From the NCBI RefSeq assembly GCF_024496245.1, contig NZ_CP101740.1, forward strand, positions 1,735,501-1,799,500: a stretch of DNA of 64,000 nucleotides, read 5' to 3'. Under the pieces are notes generated by a model. The model had not been told where the DNA came from, searched no databases, and worked only from the letters and a program-made list of their open reading frames with translations. Each line of letters begins with the position of its first letter. Position 1 is the first letter of the stretch. This document shows positions 16,770-26,631 of the stretch, piece by piece. Made by a program: the position numbers and the translations under genes. This DNA comes from Sphingomonas qomolangmaensis (GTDB lineage: Bacteria > Pseudomonadota > Alphaproteobacteria > Sphingomonadales > Sphingomonadaceae).

Positions 16770-18344
16770 TCAGAGCTTCCAGGCGCCGTCGACGCGGGTC
16801 AGCACGCCGGCCTGCGCGCCTTCGCGCAGCGCTTCGGGCAGCAGCGCCTCGGGCAGGTCCTGATAGCTGACCGGGCGCAGGAAGCGATCGATCGCCAGCG
16901 TGCCGACCGAGGTCGAACGCCCATCCGACGTCGCCGGATACGGGCCGCCATGGACCATCGCGTGCGTCACTTCGACGCCGGTCGGCCAGCCATTGGCCAG
17001 GATGCGGCCGACGGTGCGCTCGAGCACCGGCAGGACGCGCTTGGCATCGGCATAGTCGCCCTCGTCGATCTGCAGCGTCGCGGTGAGCTGGCCTTCGAGC
17101 TCGGACAACACGCTCAGCAGTTCGTCGAGGTTGGCGCAGCGCACCACCACCGACGACGCACCGAACACCTCGTGCAGATGGACCGGATCGGCCAGGAAGT
17201 CCTTGCCCGCGACGCTGAACAGCGCGGCGCGGCCCTGCGTCGGCCCGGCAGCCTCGGCACCCTCGGCGACCTTGGTGACGAAGGGGCTGCCCTCGAGCTT
17301 GGCCTTGCCGTCCTCGAACGCCTGGTAGATGCCCGAGGTGAGCATCACCTGCGCCGCCTGGCCGGTCAGCACTTCGCCCGCACGCGCGACGAAGGCGTCG
17401 AGCTCGGGACCGTCGATCGCCATGACCAGGCCGGGATTGGTGCAGAACTGGCCCGCACCCATGCCGAGGCTGGCGACATAGGCTTCGGCAAGCGCTGCGC
17501 CGCGTGCCTTCAACGCCTCGGGCATCAGCACGACGGGGTTGATCGCCGACATTTCGGCATAGACCGGGATCGGCCGCAGACGCTCGGCGGCGATCTTCAT
17601 CAGCGCCTCGCCGCCGGTGCGCGATCCGGTGAAGCCGACCGCCATGATCCGCGGATCGGCGACCAGCGCCTGGCCGACCTTGCGCGACATGCCGTTGACC
17701 AGGCTGAACACGCCCTTGGGCATGCCGGTCTTTTCGACCGCGCGCTCGATCGCGGTGGCGATCAGCTCGGCGGTGCCGGGGTGCGCGCTGTGGCCCTTCA
17801 TCACCACCGGGCAACCGGCGGCAAGCGCGGCGGCGGTGTCGCCACCCGCGGTCGAGAAGGCGAGCGGGAAGTTCGACGCGCCGAACACCGCGACGGGGCC
17901 GAGCGCGATCATCCGCAGGCGAAGGTCGGGCTTGGGCGGGGTGCGCTGCTTGTCGGCATGGTCGATCCGCAGCTTCTGCCACTGGCCGTCGCGGATTTCC
18001 TTGGCGAACAGCCGCATCTGGCCAGCGGTGCGGCCGCGCTCGCCGGTAATGCGCGCAGGCGGCAGCCCGCTCTCGCGGCAGACGCGCTCGACCAGCGTGT
18101 CGCCCAGCGCTTCGATCTCATCGGCGATCGCGTCGAGGAACGCGGCGCGGTCGGCGATCGGTGCGCTCGAATAGGGCAGGAATGCCGCTTCGGCAGCGGC
18201 GCACGCGTCGGCGACGTCCTGCTCGGTCGCGCCGAAGAACGACGCATCGTCGATCTCGGTGCCCTTCGAGGGATCATAAGCACGGAAGCTTTCGGTCGAC
18301 TGGCGGCGTTCGCCACCGATGAAGAGATCGCCGGTAAGTTTCAT
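16770..18344 (-). CDS. Alpha-ketoglutarate semialdehyde dehydrogenase
   Basis: Aldehyde dehydrogenase superfamily enzyme oxidising 2,5-dioxopentanoate (ketoglutarate semialdehyde) to 2-oxoglutarate, the last step of the Weimberg pathway. Key residues: the catalytic Cys301 in GMGAGQFCTNPG, the general-base Glu264 in VYAEMSAINP, the NAD-site FGASNFPLAFS (about 154-164) and GFTGSRTGG. Length 524 aa fits the long hydroxyproline/pentose-type semialdehyde dehydrogenases. It starts 21 bp after the GH67 stop with GGAG upstream, so it is cotranscribed with the alpha-glucuronidase and under the operator at 20607. In Caulobacter the functional equivalent is called XylA, a name avoided here because it clashes with xylose isomerase. 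Confidence 0.88.
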   Translation of the reverse strand: MKLTGDLFIGGERRQSTESFRAYDPSKGTEIDDASFFGATEQDVADACAAAEAAFLPYSSAPIADRAAFLDAIADEIEALGDTLVERVCRESGLPPARITGERGRTAGQMRLFAKEIRDGQWQKLRIDHADKQRTPPKPDLRLRMIALGPVAVFGASNFPLAFSTAGGDTAAALAAGCPVVMKGHSAHPGTAELIATAIERAVEKTGMPKGVFSLVNGMSRKVGQALVADPRIMAVGFTGSRTGGEALMKIAAERLRPIPVYAEMSAINPVVLMPEALKARGAALAEAYVASLGMGAGQFCTNPGLVMAIDGPELDAFVARAGEVLTGQAAQVMLTSGIYQAFEDGKAKLEGSPFVTKVAEGAEAAGPTQGRAALFSVAGKDFLADPVHLHEVFGASSVVVRCANLDELLSVLSELEGQLTATLQIDEGDYADAKRVLPVLERTVGRILANGWPTGVEVTHAMVHGGPYPATSDGRSTSVGTLAIDRFLRPVSYQDLPEALLPEALREGAQAGVLTRVDGAWKL

Positions 18345-18365
18345 AGATGCTTCTCCGTTACAGTC

Positions 18366-20543
18366 TTAATGATGGCCAGGGGCATAGGAATGCTCGATGG
18401 CCTTGTAATATTCGAGATCATGCGCTGGGGGCTGGACGCCCGTTGGCAACGCCCGGCCTGAAACGCTCGCGAAATAGGCGATACTGGCGTCACGCCACCA
18501 TATGGCCTCGCGCTGCTGGATCGCAAGGAAGCGGGTAACCTCTTCGAAGCGCGGGGCATCGACGAAGGGCTTGAGCGTCGCCCAGCGTGCCTGCATGTCC
18601 CCCACCCCGGCAACGCCGCGATCATAGCGGTGCAGCAATTCGGCCCAGAGCGTCCGCCCCGACTTCATCTTTTCGTCCCAGCCGACATGGTGGAACCACA
18701 AGAGATCCTTGTCGTCGACGCTGCGGCGGCTCGCGAAGCCGCGCGCCACCTGCGGCATATATTGCGCGACCGCGTTCGATCCGCTCGCGGTGCGATCGAA
18801 GCCGATGCCGTCCTTGTCGGCGCGGTGATAATAGACCGGGTTCCATTCGGGGCGCGCCAGATCGGACACCCACGGCCCCGGACCATAATGGTGGCCGGTG
18901 GCCATCAGGTGCGCGAGCCCCATCGGGGTCATGTAATCGACGACGGTTTCGCGCGACCCCATCATCATCGCGGTGACCGGCTGGACGAACGCCGGATCGG
19001 GGGTGAAGGTCTGCTTCGCCCATTCGCGCGCGATCGCGTCCGACGACAATTGGTGATCCCAGGCGAGCCGGCCAAAGGCGTACCAATTGGCCTGGTCGAA
19101 GATCGAGCCCGACCAGTTGCGGTCGCTGCCGATATTGGCGACCCCCGCCATGCCGTTGAGCTTGTGCCCTTCGAGCGACCCGTCGATCACCTCGGCGACG
19201 GTCGATCCCTTGCCCTTGGCGAAGGTGTCGGCGTCGAGCACCTCCTCGTACATCGGCGCGAGATAGGCGAGATGCGTCGCGAAGCCGAGATATTCCTTGG
19301 TGATCTGGAACTCCATCATCAGCGGAGTCTTGGGCATCGTCCCGAACATCGGGTGGAAGGGTTCGCGCGGCTGGAAGTCGATCGCGCCGTTCTTGACCTG
19401 GACGATGACGTTGTCGGCGAACTTGCCGTCGAGCGGCTTGAAGTCGGCATAGGCCTGCTTTGCGCGGTCATCGGGATCGGCTTCCGAATAGACGAAGGCG
19501 CGCCACATCACGATGCCGCCATGCGGCTTGACCGCCGCGGCGAGCATGTTGGCACCCTCGGCATGGGTGCGCTTGTAATCCTGCGGCCCCGGCTGCCCTT
19601 CCGAATTGGCCTTCACCAGGAACCCGCCGAAATCGGGGATCGCGGCATAGATTTCGTCGGCCTTGGCCTTCCACCACGCCGCCACCGCGGGATCGAGCGG
19701 ATCGGCGGTGGTGGTCTGCTTGAGCTCGACCGGGGTCGACCAGCGCGCCGACAGATAGACCTTGATGCCATAGGGACGCAGCACGTCGGCGACCGCGGCT
19801 GCCTTGGCGATCCACGGCGCGGTCATGCTGTCGGGCTTGGCGTTGACGTTGTTGAGCACCGCGCCGTTGATGCCGATCGATGCGTTGGCGCGCGCATAGT
19901 CGGTATAGCGCGGGTCGTTGACGTCGGGCAGCTTCCACCAGTCCCAGATCGACTGGCCGGAATAGCCGCGCTCGACGGTGCGATCGAGATTGTCCCAGTG
20001 GTTGAGCAAGCGAAGATCGACCTTGGGCTGTTCGGTAACGTCGAGCGCATCGATCGCGGTGCCGGTCTGCAGCTCGCGCAGCAGCGCGAACGCACCGTAC
20101 AACACGCCGACCGGCCGATTGGCGGCGACGACGATCAGCTTACGCCCGTCGCGCTCGATGCTGCGGATCACGAAGCCTTCATCCCCCGCCTTGGCGAGCG
20201 GCAGCCCGAGCGCGGCGATCGCGGGATCGTCGCGCGTGCCGATCATCACGCCATGGCTGGGTGCGGCGGCAGCGGCCGAGGCGGTGCAATCGCGCGGCGC
20301 GGCTTTGTCGGTCATCGCGTCGATCGCGGATTCGATCTCACGCGCGGCGATCGCGATCGTTACCTGGGTCGCGCGCTGCGCGGCGGCGACGCAGCCGGCA
20401 TAGGGATCGACCGCCAGCCGCTGCGCGGTAGGAAGTGGCGCGTGCCGCAGCCACAGATCATAGCCGTCTTCGGCCTGCGCGGGGGCGGTGGCGCTCAGCG
20501 TTGCTGCAAGGGCCAGTCCGAATTTCGTCAACGATCGCTGCAT
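18366..20543 (-). CDS. aguA: GH67 xylan alpha-1,2-glucuronidase
   Basis: Removes (4-O-methyl)glucuronic acid from the non-reducing end of aldouronic acids made by the GH10 xylanase. A signal peptide (residues 1-24, ending PAQA) predicts a periplasmic location. The three-domain GH67 layout fits 725 aa. Catalytic residues: acid Glu315 in KANSEGQPG, and the basic pair Asp389 (NGAIDFQPREP) and Glu417 (QITKEYLG). Their spacing matches that recalled for the Cellvibrio enzyme. It is divergent from the mannonate dehydratase gene with an operator between them, so side-chain removal and glucuronate metabolism are co-controlled. Confidence 0.94.
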   Translation of the reverse strand: MQRSLTKFGLALAATLSATAPAQAEDGYDLWLRHAPLPTAQRLAVDPYAGCVAAAQRATQVTIAIAAREIESAIDAMTDKAAPRDCTASAAAAAPSHGVMIGTRDDPAIAALGLPLAKAGDEGFVIRSIERDGRKLIVVAANRPVGVLYGAFALLRELQTGTAIDALDVTEQPKVDLRLLNHWDNLDRTVERGYSGQSIWDWWKLPDVNDPRYTDYARANASIGINGAVLNNVNAKPDSMTAPWIAKAAAVADVLRPYGIKVYLSARWSTPVELKQTTTADPLDPAVAAWWKAKADEIYAAIPDFGGFLVKANSEGQPGPQDYKRTHAEGANMLAAAVKPHGGIVMWRAFVYSEADPDDRAKQAYADFKPLDGKFADNVIVQVKNGAIDFQPREPFHPMFGTMPKTPLMMEFQITKEYLGFATHLAYLAPMYEEVLDADTFAKGKGSTVAEVIDGSLEGHKLNGMAGVANIGSDRNWSGSIFDQANWYAFGRLAWDHQLSSDAIAREWAKQTFTPDPAFVQPVTAMMMGSRETVVDYMTPMGLAHLMATGHHYGPGPWVSDLARPEWNPVYYHRADKDGIGFDRTASGSNAVAQYMPQVARGFASRRSVDDKDLLWFHHVGWDEKMKSGRTLWAELLHRYDRGVAGVGDMQARWATLKPFVDAPRFEEVTRFLAIQQREAIWWRDASIAYFASVSGRALPTGVQPPAHDLEYYKAIEHSYAPGHH

Positions 20544-20606
20544 AATTTATCCGCTCCGATTCGCCGGCTCGTGCATGGCCGGCATTGACAGACAGGGGCT
20601 ATACCA

Positions 20607-20620
20607 TGGTAGCGCTATCA
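20607..20620. promoter_or_regulatory. LacI-type operator between GH67 and manD
   Basis: TGGTAGCGCTATCA, 13 of 14 matches to the island consensus. It lies 63 bp upstream of the GH67 start and 75 bp upstream of manD, so one site could serve both divergent units. Confidence 0.75.
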
Positions 20621-20695
20621 ATAAAGGGGCGATCATCGATCGCCAAAATCCGGGGGAAACGCTAAGCGTCGCCCCGAAAAACGAGAGGATGCCGA

Positions 20696-21907
20696 ATGCC
20701 GCGTATCACCGCCGCCCGGGTGATCATCACCTGCCCCGGCCGCAACTTCGTCACACTCAAGATCGAGTGCGACGATGGCACCACCGGCGTCGGCGACGCA
20801 ACGCTCAACGGCCGCGAGCTGGCGGTGGCGAGCTATCTGACCGAGCATGTCATCCCCTGCCTGATGGGTCGCGACGCGCACCGGATCGAGGATGTCTGGC
20901 AGTATCTGTACAAGGGCGCCTATTGGCGGCGCGGCCCGGTGACGATGTCGGCGATCGCCGCGGTCGATACCGCGTTGTGGGACATCAAGGGCAAGCTGGC
21001 GGGGCTGCCGGTGTACCAGCTGCTCGGCGGGGCGAGCCGCGAGAGCGTGATGGTCTATGGCCACGCCAATGGCAAATCGATCGACGACACGATCGAGGCC
21101 GCGCTCGAATATCAGCAGCAGGGGTATAAGGCGATCCGGCTGCAATGCGGCGTTCCCGGCATGGCATCGACCTATGGCGTGTCGAAGGACCGTTATTTCT
21201 ACGAGCCCGCCGATGCCGATCTGCCGAGCGAGAATGTCTGGTCGACCAGCAAATATCTCCGCGTCGTGCCCGAATTGTTCAAGGCAGCGCGCGAGGCGCT
21301 GGGCTGGGACGTCCACCTGCTCCACGACATCCATCACCGGCTGACCCCGATCGAGGCCGGGCGCCTCGGCAAGGATCTCGAGCCGTATCGCCCCTTCTGG
21401 CTCGAGGACGCGACCCCCGCCGAGAACCAGGACGCGTTCCGGCTGATCCGCCAGCACACCACCAGCCCGCTGGCGGTGGGCGAGATCTTCAATTCGATCT
21501 GGGACTGCAAGGCGCTGATCGAGAACCAGCTGATCGACTATATCCGCGCCACCGTGGTCCATGCCGGCGGCATCACCCATCTGCGCCGGATCGCCGCGCT
21601 CGCCGACCTCTACCAGATCAAGACCGGCTGCCACGGCGCGACCGACCTGTCGCCGGTCTGCATGGCCGCCGCGCTGCATTTCGACCTGTCGGTGCCCAAT
21701 TTCGGCGTCCAGGAATATATGCGCCACACCCCCGAGACCGACGCGGTCTTCCCGCACGCCTACAGCTTCGCCGACGGCGCGATGCACCCCGGCGATGCGC
21801 CGGGCCTCGGCGTCGACATCGATGAAGAACTCGCGGCAGGCTATGAGTATAGCCGCGCCTATCTGCCGGTGAACCGTCTCGAAGACGGCACGATGCACGA
21901 CTGGTGA
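20696..21907 (+). CDS. manD: D-mannonate dehydratase, enolase superfamily
   Basis: Mg2+-dependent enzyme dehydrating D-mannonate to 2-keto-3-deoxy-D-gluconate in the glucuronate branch. The 403-aa protein has the enolase capping and barrel domains. Metal ligands are Asp211 (LLHDIHHR), Glu237 (FWLEDATP) and Glu263 (VGEIFNS), one residue offset from those recalled for Novosphingobium ManD. The characteristic Tyr/Arg loop region around QCGVPG (about 150-155) is present. The ATG follows GAGAGG. It is coupled (GTGA) to a hexuronate-type transporter. No uronate isomerase or mannonate oxidoreductase gene is in the window, so these must be elsewhere. Confidence 0.92.
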   Translation: MPRITAARVIITCPGRNFVTLKIECDDGTTGVGDATLNGRELAVASYLTEHVIPCLMGRDAHRIEDVWQYLYKGAYWRRGPVTMSAIAAVDTALWDIKGKLAGLPVYQLLGGASRESVMVYGHANGKSIDDTIEAALEYQQQGYKAIRLQCGVPGMASTYGVSKDRYFYEPADADLPSENVWSTSKYLRVVPELFKAAREALGWDVHLLHDIHHRLTPIEAGRLGKDLEPYRPFWLEDATPAENQDAFRLIRQHTTSPLAVGEIFNSIWDCKALIENQLIDYIRATVVHAGGITHLRRIAALADLYQIKTGCHGATDLSPVCMAAALHFDLSVPNFGVQEYMRHTPETDAVFPHAYSFADGAMHPGDAPGLGVDIDEELAAGYEYSRAYLPVNRLEDGTMHDW

Positions 21908-23196
21908 GCAACACCGCCGAAACCGCCGCGGCGATGCCGAAGCCATCGGGCAATGTCCGCTGGATCGTCTGCGCGCTGCTCTTCTTCGCGGTCGTGCTGA
22001 GCTATGTCGATCGGCTGGTGCTGCCGACGCTCAAGCCCGACCTGCAGGGGCGCTATGGCTGGAGCGAGACGGGCTATGCCGACCTAGCGATCTGGTTCCA
22101 GGCGGCGTACGGTATCTCGTACGTCGTATTCGGGCGGCTGATCGACAAGGTCGGCGCGCGGATCGGCTATGCGATGGCGGTGGCGATCTGGACGATCGGC
22201 CATGTCGCGCACATCTTCTTCACCTCGACCGGGGGCATGATCCTCGCGCGGATACCGCTGGCGATCGGCGAGGCGGGCACCTTCCCCGCCGCGATCGCCG
22301 CGACCAACGAATGGTTTCCCAAGCGCGAGCGCGCGCTGGCGATCGGCATCTTCAACGCCGGCAGCAATATCGGCGCGATCCTGACGCCGCTGATCGTGCC
22401 GATCATCGCGGTGACGATGGGCTGGCGGATGGCGTTCATCCTGACTGGCCTGCTGACCGTCATCTGGCTGGTCGTCTGGCTGGGCTTCTACCGCCGCCCG
22501 CAGGAGCACAAGCGCGTCTCGGCCGAGGAACTGGCGTTCATCGAGAGCGATCCGGTCGAGCCGATGCGGGCCGTCGCGTGGAGCAAATTGCTGCGCCAGC
22601 GTCAGACCTGGGCGTATATGGCGGGCCGCTTCCTGATCGATCCGGTGTGGTGGACCTTCCTGTTCTGGCTGCCCGACTTCTTCAACCGCCAATATGGCGT
22701 CACCATGCTCGCCTTCGGGCCGCCGCTGATCGCGATCTATCTGCTCGCCGATGTCGGATCGGTGGCGGGCGGCTGGTTCTCGTCGCGGCTGATCGGTCGC
22801 GGCGCGAGCATCAATCGCGGCCGCAAGACCGCGATGTTCGCCTGCGCGCTGTGCGCGGTGCCGATCGCCTTCGCGACCGAGGTGCCGTCGATGTGGTGGG
22901 CGGTGCTGCTGATCGGGCTGGCCTGCGCGGGGCACCAGGGCTTCTCGGCCAACCTCTACGCGCTGCCCGGCGATCTGTTGCCGCGCTGGGCGGCGGGATC
23001 GGTCGTCGGCCTGGGCGGACTGTCGGGCGCGATCGGCGGCATGTTGATGGCGCGCTTCGCCGGCAACATCCTAGAAACGCTTGGCAGCTACCAGCCGATC
23101 TTCATCGTCGCGTCTTGCGCATATCTTTTGGCGCTGCTGGTGATTCACCTGATCGTGCCGCGCTATACCCCCGCCGATCCCGCGCGATTGACCTAA
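21904..23196 (+). CDS. MFS hexuronate-type transporter (ExuT/anion:cation symporter family)
   Basis: Inner-membrane importer, probably for glucuronate or aldouronate. Twelve hydrophobic segments occur in 430 aa. Family features include [17 protein letters not shown] after helix 1, [24 protein letters not shown] in helix 4-5 (the ACS-family signature) and the second-half [12 protein letters not shown]. The GTG start overlaps the manD stop, so transport and catabolism are translationally coupled. Substrate assignment rests on family and operon. Confidence 0.88.
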   Translation: MSNTAETAAAMPKPSGNVRWIVCALLFFAVVLSYVDRLVLPTLKPDLQGRYGWSETGYADLAIWFQAAYGISYVVFGRLIDKVGARIGYAMAVAIWTIGHVAHIFFTSTGGMILARIPLAIGEAGTFPAAIAATNEWFPKRERALAIGIFNAGSNIGAILTPLIVPIIAVTMGWRMAFILTGLLTVIWLVVWLGFYRRPQEHKRVSAEELAFIESDPVEPMRAVAWSKLLRQRQTWAYMAGRFLIDPVWWTFLFWLPDFFNRQYGVTMLAFGPPLIAIYLLADVGSVAGGWFSSRLIGRGASINRGRKTAMFACALCAVPIAFATEVPSMWWAVLLIGLACAGHQGFSANLYALPGDLLPRWAAGSVVGLGGLSGAIGGMLMARFAGNILETLGSYQPIFIVASCAYLLALLVIHLIVPRYTPADPARLT

Positions 23197-23298
23197 GCCC
23201 GGCGATGCTAGCGGCGGCCACGACTGTGGCCGCCGCGCAACATCAGTTCGCCTGCTATACCCTTGTTGTACTTTCTCAATTGACACAAATTGCCGCAG

Positions 23299-23312
23299 TG
23301 GTAGCGTTATCA
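23299..23312. promoter_or_regulatory. LacI-type operator upstream of TonB-dependent receptor
   Basis: TGGTAGCGTTATCA, 12 of 14 matches to the island consensus. It ends 58 bp before the receptor start. It ties outer-membrane uptake to the xylan regulon. Confidence 0.7.
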
Positions 23313-23370
23313 GGACGGCCAGAAGAGTCGGCAACGCGAGCGGCGACCGCCGCACAGGGAGGGGATTACG

Positions 23371-26300
23371 ATGCGTTCAACACGCACGCGCGCACTCGCG
23401 CACACCACATCGACAATTGCATTGCTGACGTGGCTCGCGCTGCCGGGAACGGCTAGCGCCCAGGTCGCTGCCGAGTCGCCGACCAATGCGCAGCCGGCGG
23501 AGACCGCACCGGTCGCCAGCCAGGATCAGGATACCGCCGGGCAGGAGGACATCGTCGTCACCGGCGTTCGCGCCAGCCTTCAGCGCGCGATCGACATCAA
23601 GCGCAATTCGTCGGGCGTCGTCGATGCGATCTCGGCCGAAGACATCGGTAAGTTCCCCGACACCAACCTCGCCGAATCGCTCCAGCGTATCACCGGCGTG
23701 TCGATCAACCGCGTCAACGGCGAAGGTTCGCAGGTCGCGGTCCGTGGTTTCTCGGGCGGCTATAACCTGGTGACCGTCAACGGCCGCCAGTTGCCGGCGT
23801 CGAACATCGACACCAGCGGCGCCAACGCCTTCGCACGCGGCGCAGGCCGCTCATTCGATTTCCAGAATGTCGCGTCGGAAGGCGTCAGCGGGCTTGAAGT
23901 GTACAAGACCGGTCGCGCCGCGATCCCGTCGGGCGGCATCGGCGCCGCGATCAACATCGTCACGCGCAAGCCGCTCGATGCGCGCGAAAGCGGCCTCACC
24001 GGGTCGATCGGTGCCAAGGCCCTGTACGACACCTCGGTCGAGAAGGCCGAGGGCGACAAGAACCGCATCACCCCAGAGCTTTCGGGGCTCCTAAGCTATG
24101 CCAACGAAGATAACACCTTCGGCGCGGCGGTGTTCGGCAGCTATCAGCTGCGCCATTCGGCATCGGTGAACTCGAATCCGAACTATTGGAACGTGGTTCC
24201 GACCTCGACTTTCTTCACCCCGGGTACCTTCATCAACGCGCTGACCGTGGTCGATAGCCGTCCGACGGCGCCCTATGTGCTGATCCCCAACGACAGCCGC
24301 TATGCGTTCTCCGAAAACCGCCGCGAACGTATCAACTTCCAGGGCGTTTTGCAGTTTCGGCCGACTGACCGGCTCGAGATCAGCATCGACAGCCTGTACG
24401 CGCAGAATCGTCTGAGCGAGGAACGCAGCGAGCAGACCAACTGGTTCAACCGCCCGTTCAGCCGCGTCACCTTCGACGACAATCCCAACATGGCGACCGC
24501 CACGTTCCTGTCGGACTATCTGCCCAGCGGGCCGAAGGACGAGGGTTTCGAGCAACAGCGTTTCGCGACCAAGACCGAATTGGTGTCGGTCGGTCTCAAT
24601 GCAAAGTGGGAATTCGCCGACAACTTCACGCTGAAGCTCGACGGACATCATTCGAAGTCGACCTCGTCGCCGGACAACCCTAATGGGACGTCGGCAACGT
24701 TGTTCTCGATGGGCGCGCCGGTCATCGCAGGCCATACGCTCGACTTCACCAGCGGCTTCCCGCAGCAGACGCAGACGCTCAACGATTGCGTGAAGGGCAA
24801 TTGCAACAACCAGCTCGACGTCGGTGACCTGGGTACGCAGATCGGGCGCACCGTGACTGCCAACCAGACGCAGACGATCACGCAGGCGCGTGCCGAGCTT
24901 GGCTGGGATCTGGGCGGCGGCAGCCGCTTCGACGCCGGCTTCAACTATACCGATTCGAAGATGCGCTCGACACAGGCGCAAACCCAACAGACGCTGGGTA
25001 ACTGGGGAATTGAGGACACCGGAATCGTCAACCGGCTGGCGGGCGATTTGGTCGACACGATTTGCATCACCTGCAAGTTCGACGATTTCGATCCAGGCGC
25101 GACCGGGTCGTCGCTGATCGCCTTTCGCGGCAATGCGGTCGATCTGCTCAACGTATTCAGCCCCTATTATGCAGGTCTCGGCAATCCCGACATCGCGTCG
25201 GCGCCTGCCGACGACACGGTGCAAGAGCGCATCTGGGCGGTCTATGGTCAGTTCACCTGGAACGGCGAAGTCGCGCAGGTTCCCGCCAACCTCGTGATCG
25301 GCGCGCGGTACGAGCAGACGCGCGTCAGGTCCGATGCGGTCCAGACCTACAACAACATCACCTGGATTTCGGACAATGATTTCCGCGGCGATGCCAGCGG
25401 GGTGTTCACGACGATCACTCAGCGCGGCAACTACAACAACCTGCTACCCGCGGTCGATTTCAGCGTCGAGCCGATCCAGAACGTCAAGGCACGCGTTTCG
25501 TTTAGCCGCACGCTTGGTCGCCCCGATTACGGCAGCCTCTTCGCCACGTCGTCTGCCGGTGCACCAGGTCGGCCGACCTTGCTGGGGGGCATCCCCACCG
25601 GCAGCTCGGGCAACGCCAACCTGCTACCATTGCTGTCGGACAATTTCGACGTGTCGGTCGAATGGTATTATAAGCCGTCGAGCTTCGTTTCGCTTGGCTT
25701 CTTCGACAAGCGCGTGTCGAACTTCCTCGGCAACGGCGTGATCAATCAAGAACTGTTCGGGTTGCGCGACCCGACATCGGGCGCACCGGGTTCGCGCTCG
25801 GGAATTGCCGCCGCCTATCTTCGCGCCAACGCGCGCGATTTGAGCGACGTCAACCTGTTCACATACACTGCGTTGCTGATCCGCAACAACGGTAACCAGG
25901 CCGCAGCAACCGCGCAGTTCGAGGCGAATTATTCGAACGGCGCACTGAACCAGGGGTTTGTCGATACGGTCCTCAACCAAGTCGACATTGTTGCCGACGC
26001 CAATGATCCGCTGTTCAATTTCTCGGTATCGCAGCCGATCAACAACCGCGAAGGCAAGATCAACGGTTTCGAATTTGCCCTGACCCACTTCTTTGGTGAT
26101 ACCGGCTTCGGTTTTGCTGGGTCGTATACCAAGGTCAGCGGCGACGTGAACGTCGACCCCTATGCCGACCCGTTGGTCAACATCTTCGCACTGACCGGCT
26201 TGGGCGACAGCGCCAACGCCACCGCGATCTATGACAAGAGCGGTTTGTCTGCGCGCGTCGCCTACAACTGGCGCGCATCCTACCTGACGGCCACCAACCA

Positions 26301-26511
26301 GGGCGGCAACCGCAACCCGCTGTTCGTCGCGCCGTTCGGGACGCTCGACGCCAACATCAGCTACGACGTCAACGACAACATCGCGCTCACGCTCGAGGGC
26401 ATCAACCTGCTCAGCGAAAGCGTGCGGACCTACGGCCGGACCGAGCGCAACCTGGTATTCGCGCAGGAGCTCAAGCCACGCATCCTTTTCGGTGCCCGCT
26501 ATCGCTTCTGA
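23371..26511 (+). CDS. TonB-dependent outer-membrane receptor (carbohydrate type)
   Basis: Gated outer-membrane transporter, probably for xylo- or aldouronic oligosaccharides. The signal peptide is residues 1-30 (ending ASAQ). A TonB box-like segment EDIVVTGVRASL (about 59-70) precedes the plug (about 71-200: SAEDIGKFPDTNLAESLQRI, VNGRQLP). The rest is a 22-strand-type barrel ending in the aromatic GARYRF motif that signals outer-membrane insertion. Length 1046 aa and the GVRASLQ/IGKFPDTN blocks are those of large sphingomonad and Caulobacter polysaccharide receptors. There is no SusD partner. GC looks a little lower here than in adjacent genes. The ATG follows AGGGAGG. Confidence 0.93.
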   Translation: MRSTRTRALAHTTSTIALLTWLALPGTASAQVAAESPTNAQPAETAPVASQDQDTAGQEDIVVTGVRASLQRAIDIKRNSSGVVDAISAEDIGKFPDTNLAESLQRITGVSINRVNGEGSQVAVRGFSGGYNLVTVNGRQLPASNIDTSGANAFARGAGRSFDFQNVASEGVSGLEVYKTGRAAIPSGGIGAAINIVTRKPLDARESGLTGSIGAKALYDTSVEKAEGDKNRITPELSGLLSYANEDNTFGAAVFGSYQLRHSASVNSNPNYWNVVPTSTFFTPGTFINALTVVDSRPTAPYVLIPNDSRYAFSENRRERINFQGVLQFRPTDRLEISIDSLYAQNRLSEERSEQTNWFNRPFSRVTFDDNPNMATATFLSDYLPSGPKDEGFEQQRFATKTELVSVGLNAKWEFADNFTLKLDGHHSKSTSSPDNPNGTSATLFSMGAPVIAGHTLDFTSGFPQQTQTLNDCVKGNCNNQLDVGDLGTQIGRTVTANQTQTITQARAELGWDLGGGSRFDAGFNYTDSKMRSTQAQTQQTLGNWGIEDTGIVNRLAGDLVDTICITCKFDDFDPGATGSSLIAFRGNAVDLLNVFSPYYAGLGNPDIASAPADDTVQERIWAVYGQFTWNGEVAQVPANLVIGARYEQTRVRSDAVQTYNNITWISDNDFRGDASGVFTTITQRGNYNNLLPAVDFSVEPIQNVKARVSFSRTLGRPDYGSLFATSSAGAPGRPTLLGGIPTGSSGNANLLPLLSDNFDVSVEWYYKPSSFVSLGFFDKRVSNFLGNGVINQELFGLRDPTSGAPGSRSGIAAAYLRANARDLSDVNLFTYTALLIRNNGNQAAATAQFEANYSNGALNQGFVDTVLNQVDIVADANDPLFNFSVSQPINNREGKINGFEFALTHFFGDTGFGFAGSYTKVSGDVNVDPYADPLVNIFALTGLGDSANATAIYDKSGLSARVAYNWRASYLTATNQGGNRNPLFVAPFGTLDANISYDVNDNIALTLEGINLLSESVRTYGRTERNLVFAQELKPRILFGARYRF

Positions 26512-26541
26512 TCGGCACCTGCCGGTACCGTACAAATCAGG

Positions 26542-26570
26542 AAGGGCCGTCCGTCATGGGCGGCCCTTTC
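26542..26570 (+). terminator. Rho-independent-type terminator after TonB receptor
   Basis: Stem AAGGGCCGTCC / GGGCGGCCCTT (26542-26552 with 26558-26568, one wobble) with a 5-nt loop, followed by TTCCGTTT. It lies 31 bp after the receptor stop and would separate it from, or attenuate read-through into, the SapC gene. Confidence 0.75.
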
Positions 26571-26631
26571 CGTTTGGACCGGCGCCGGACGATTGCTACC
26601 CTGTTGCATCCTTGAAGGGCGTCACGACCGA

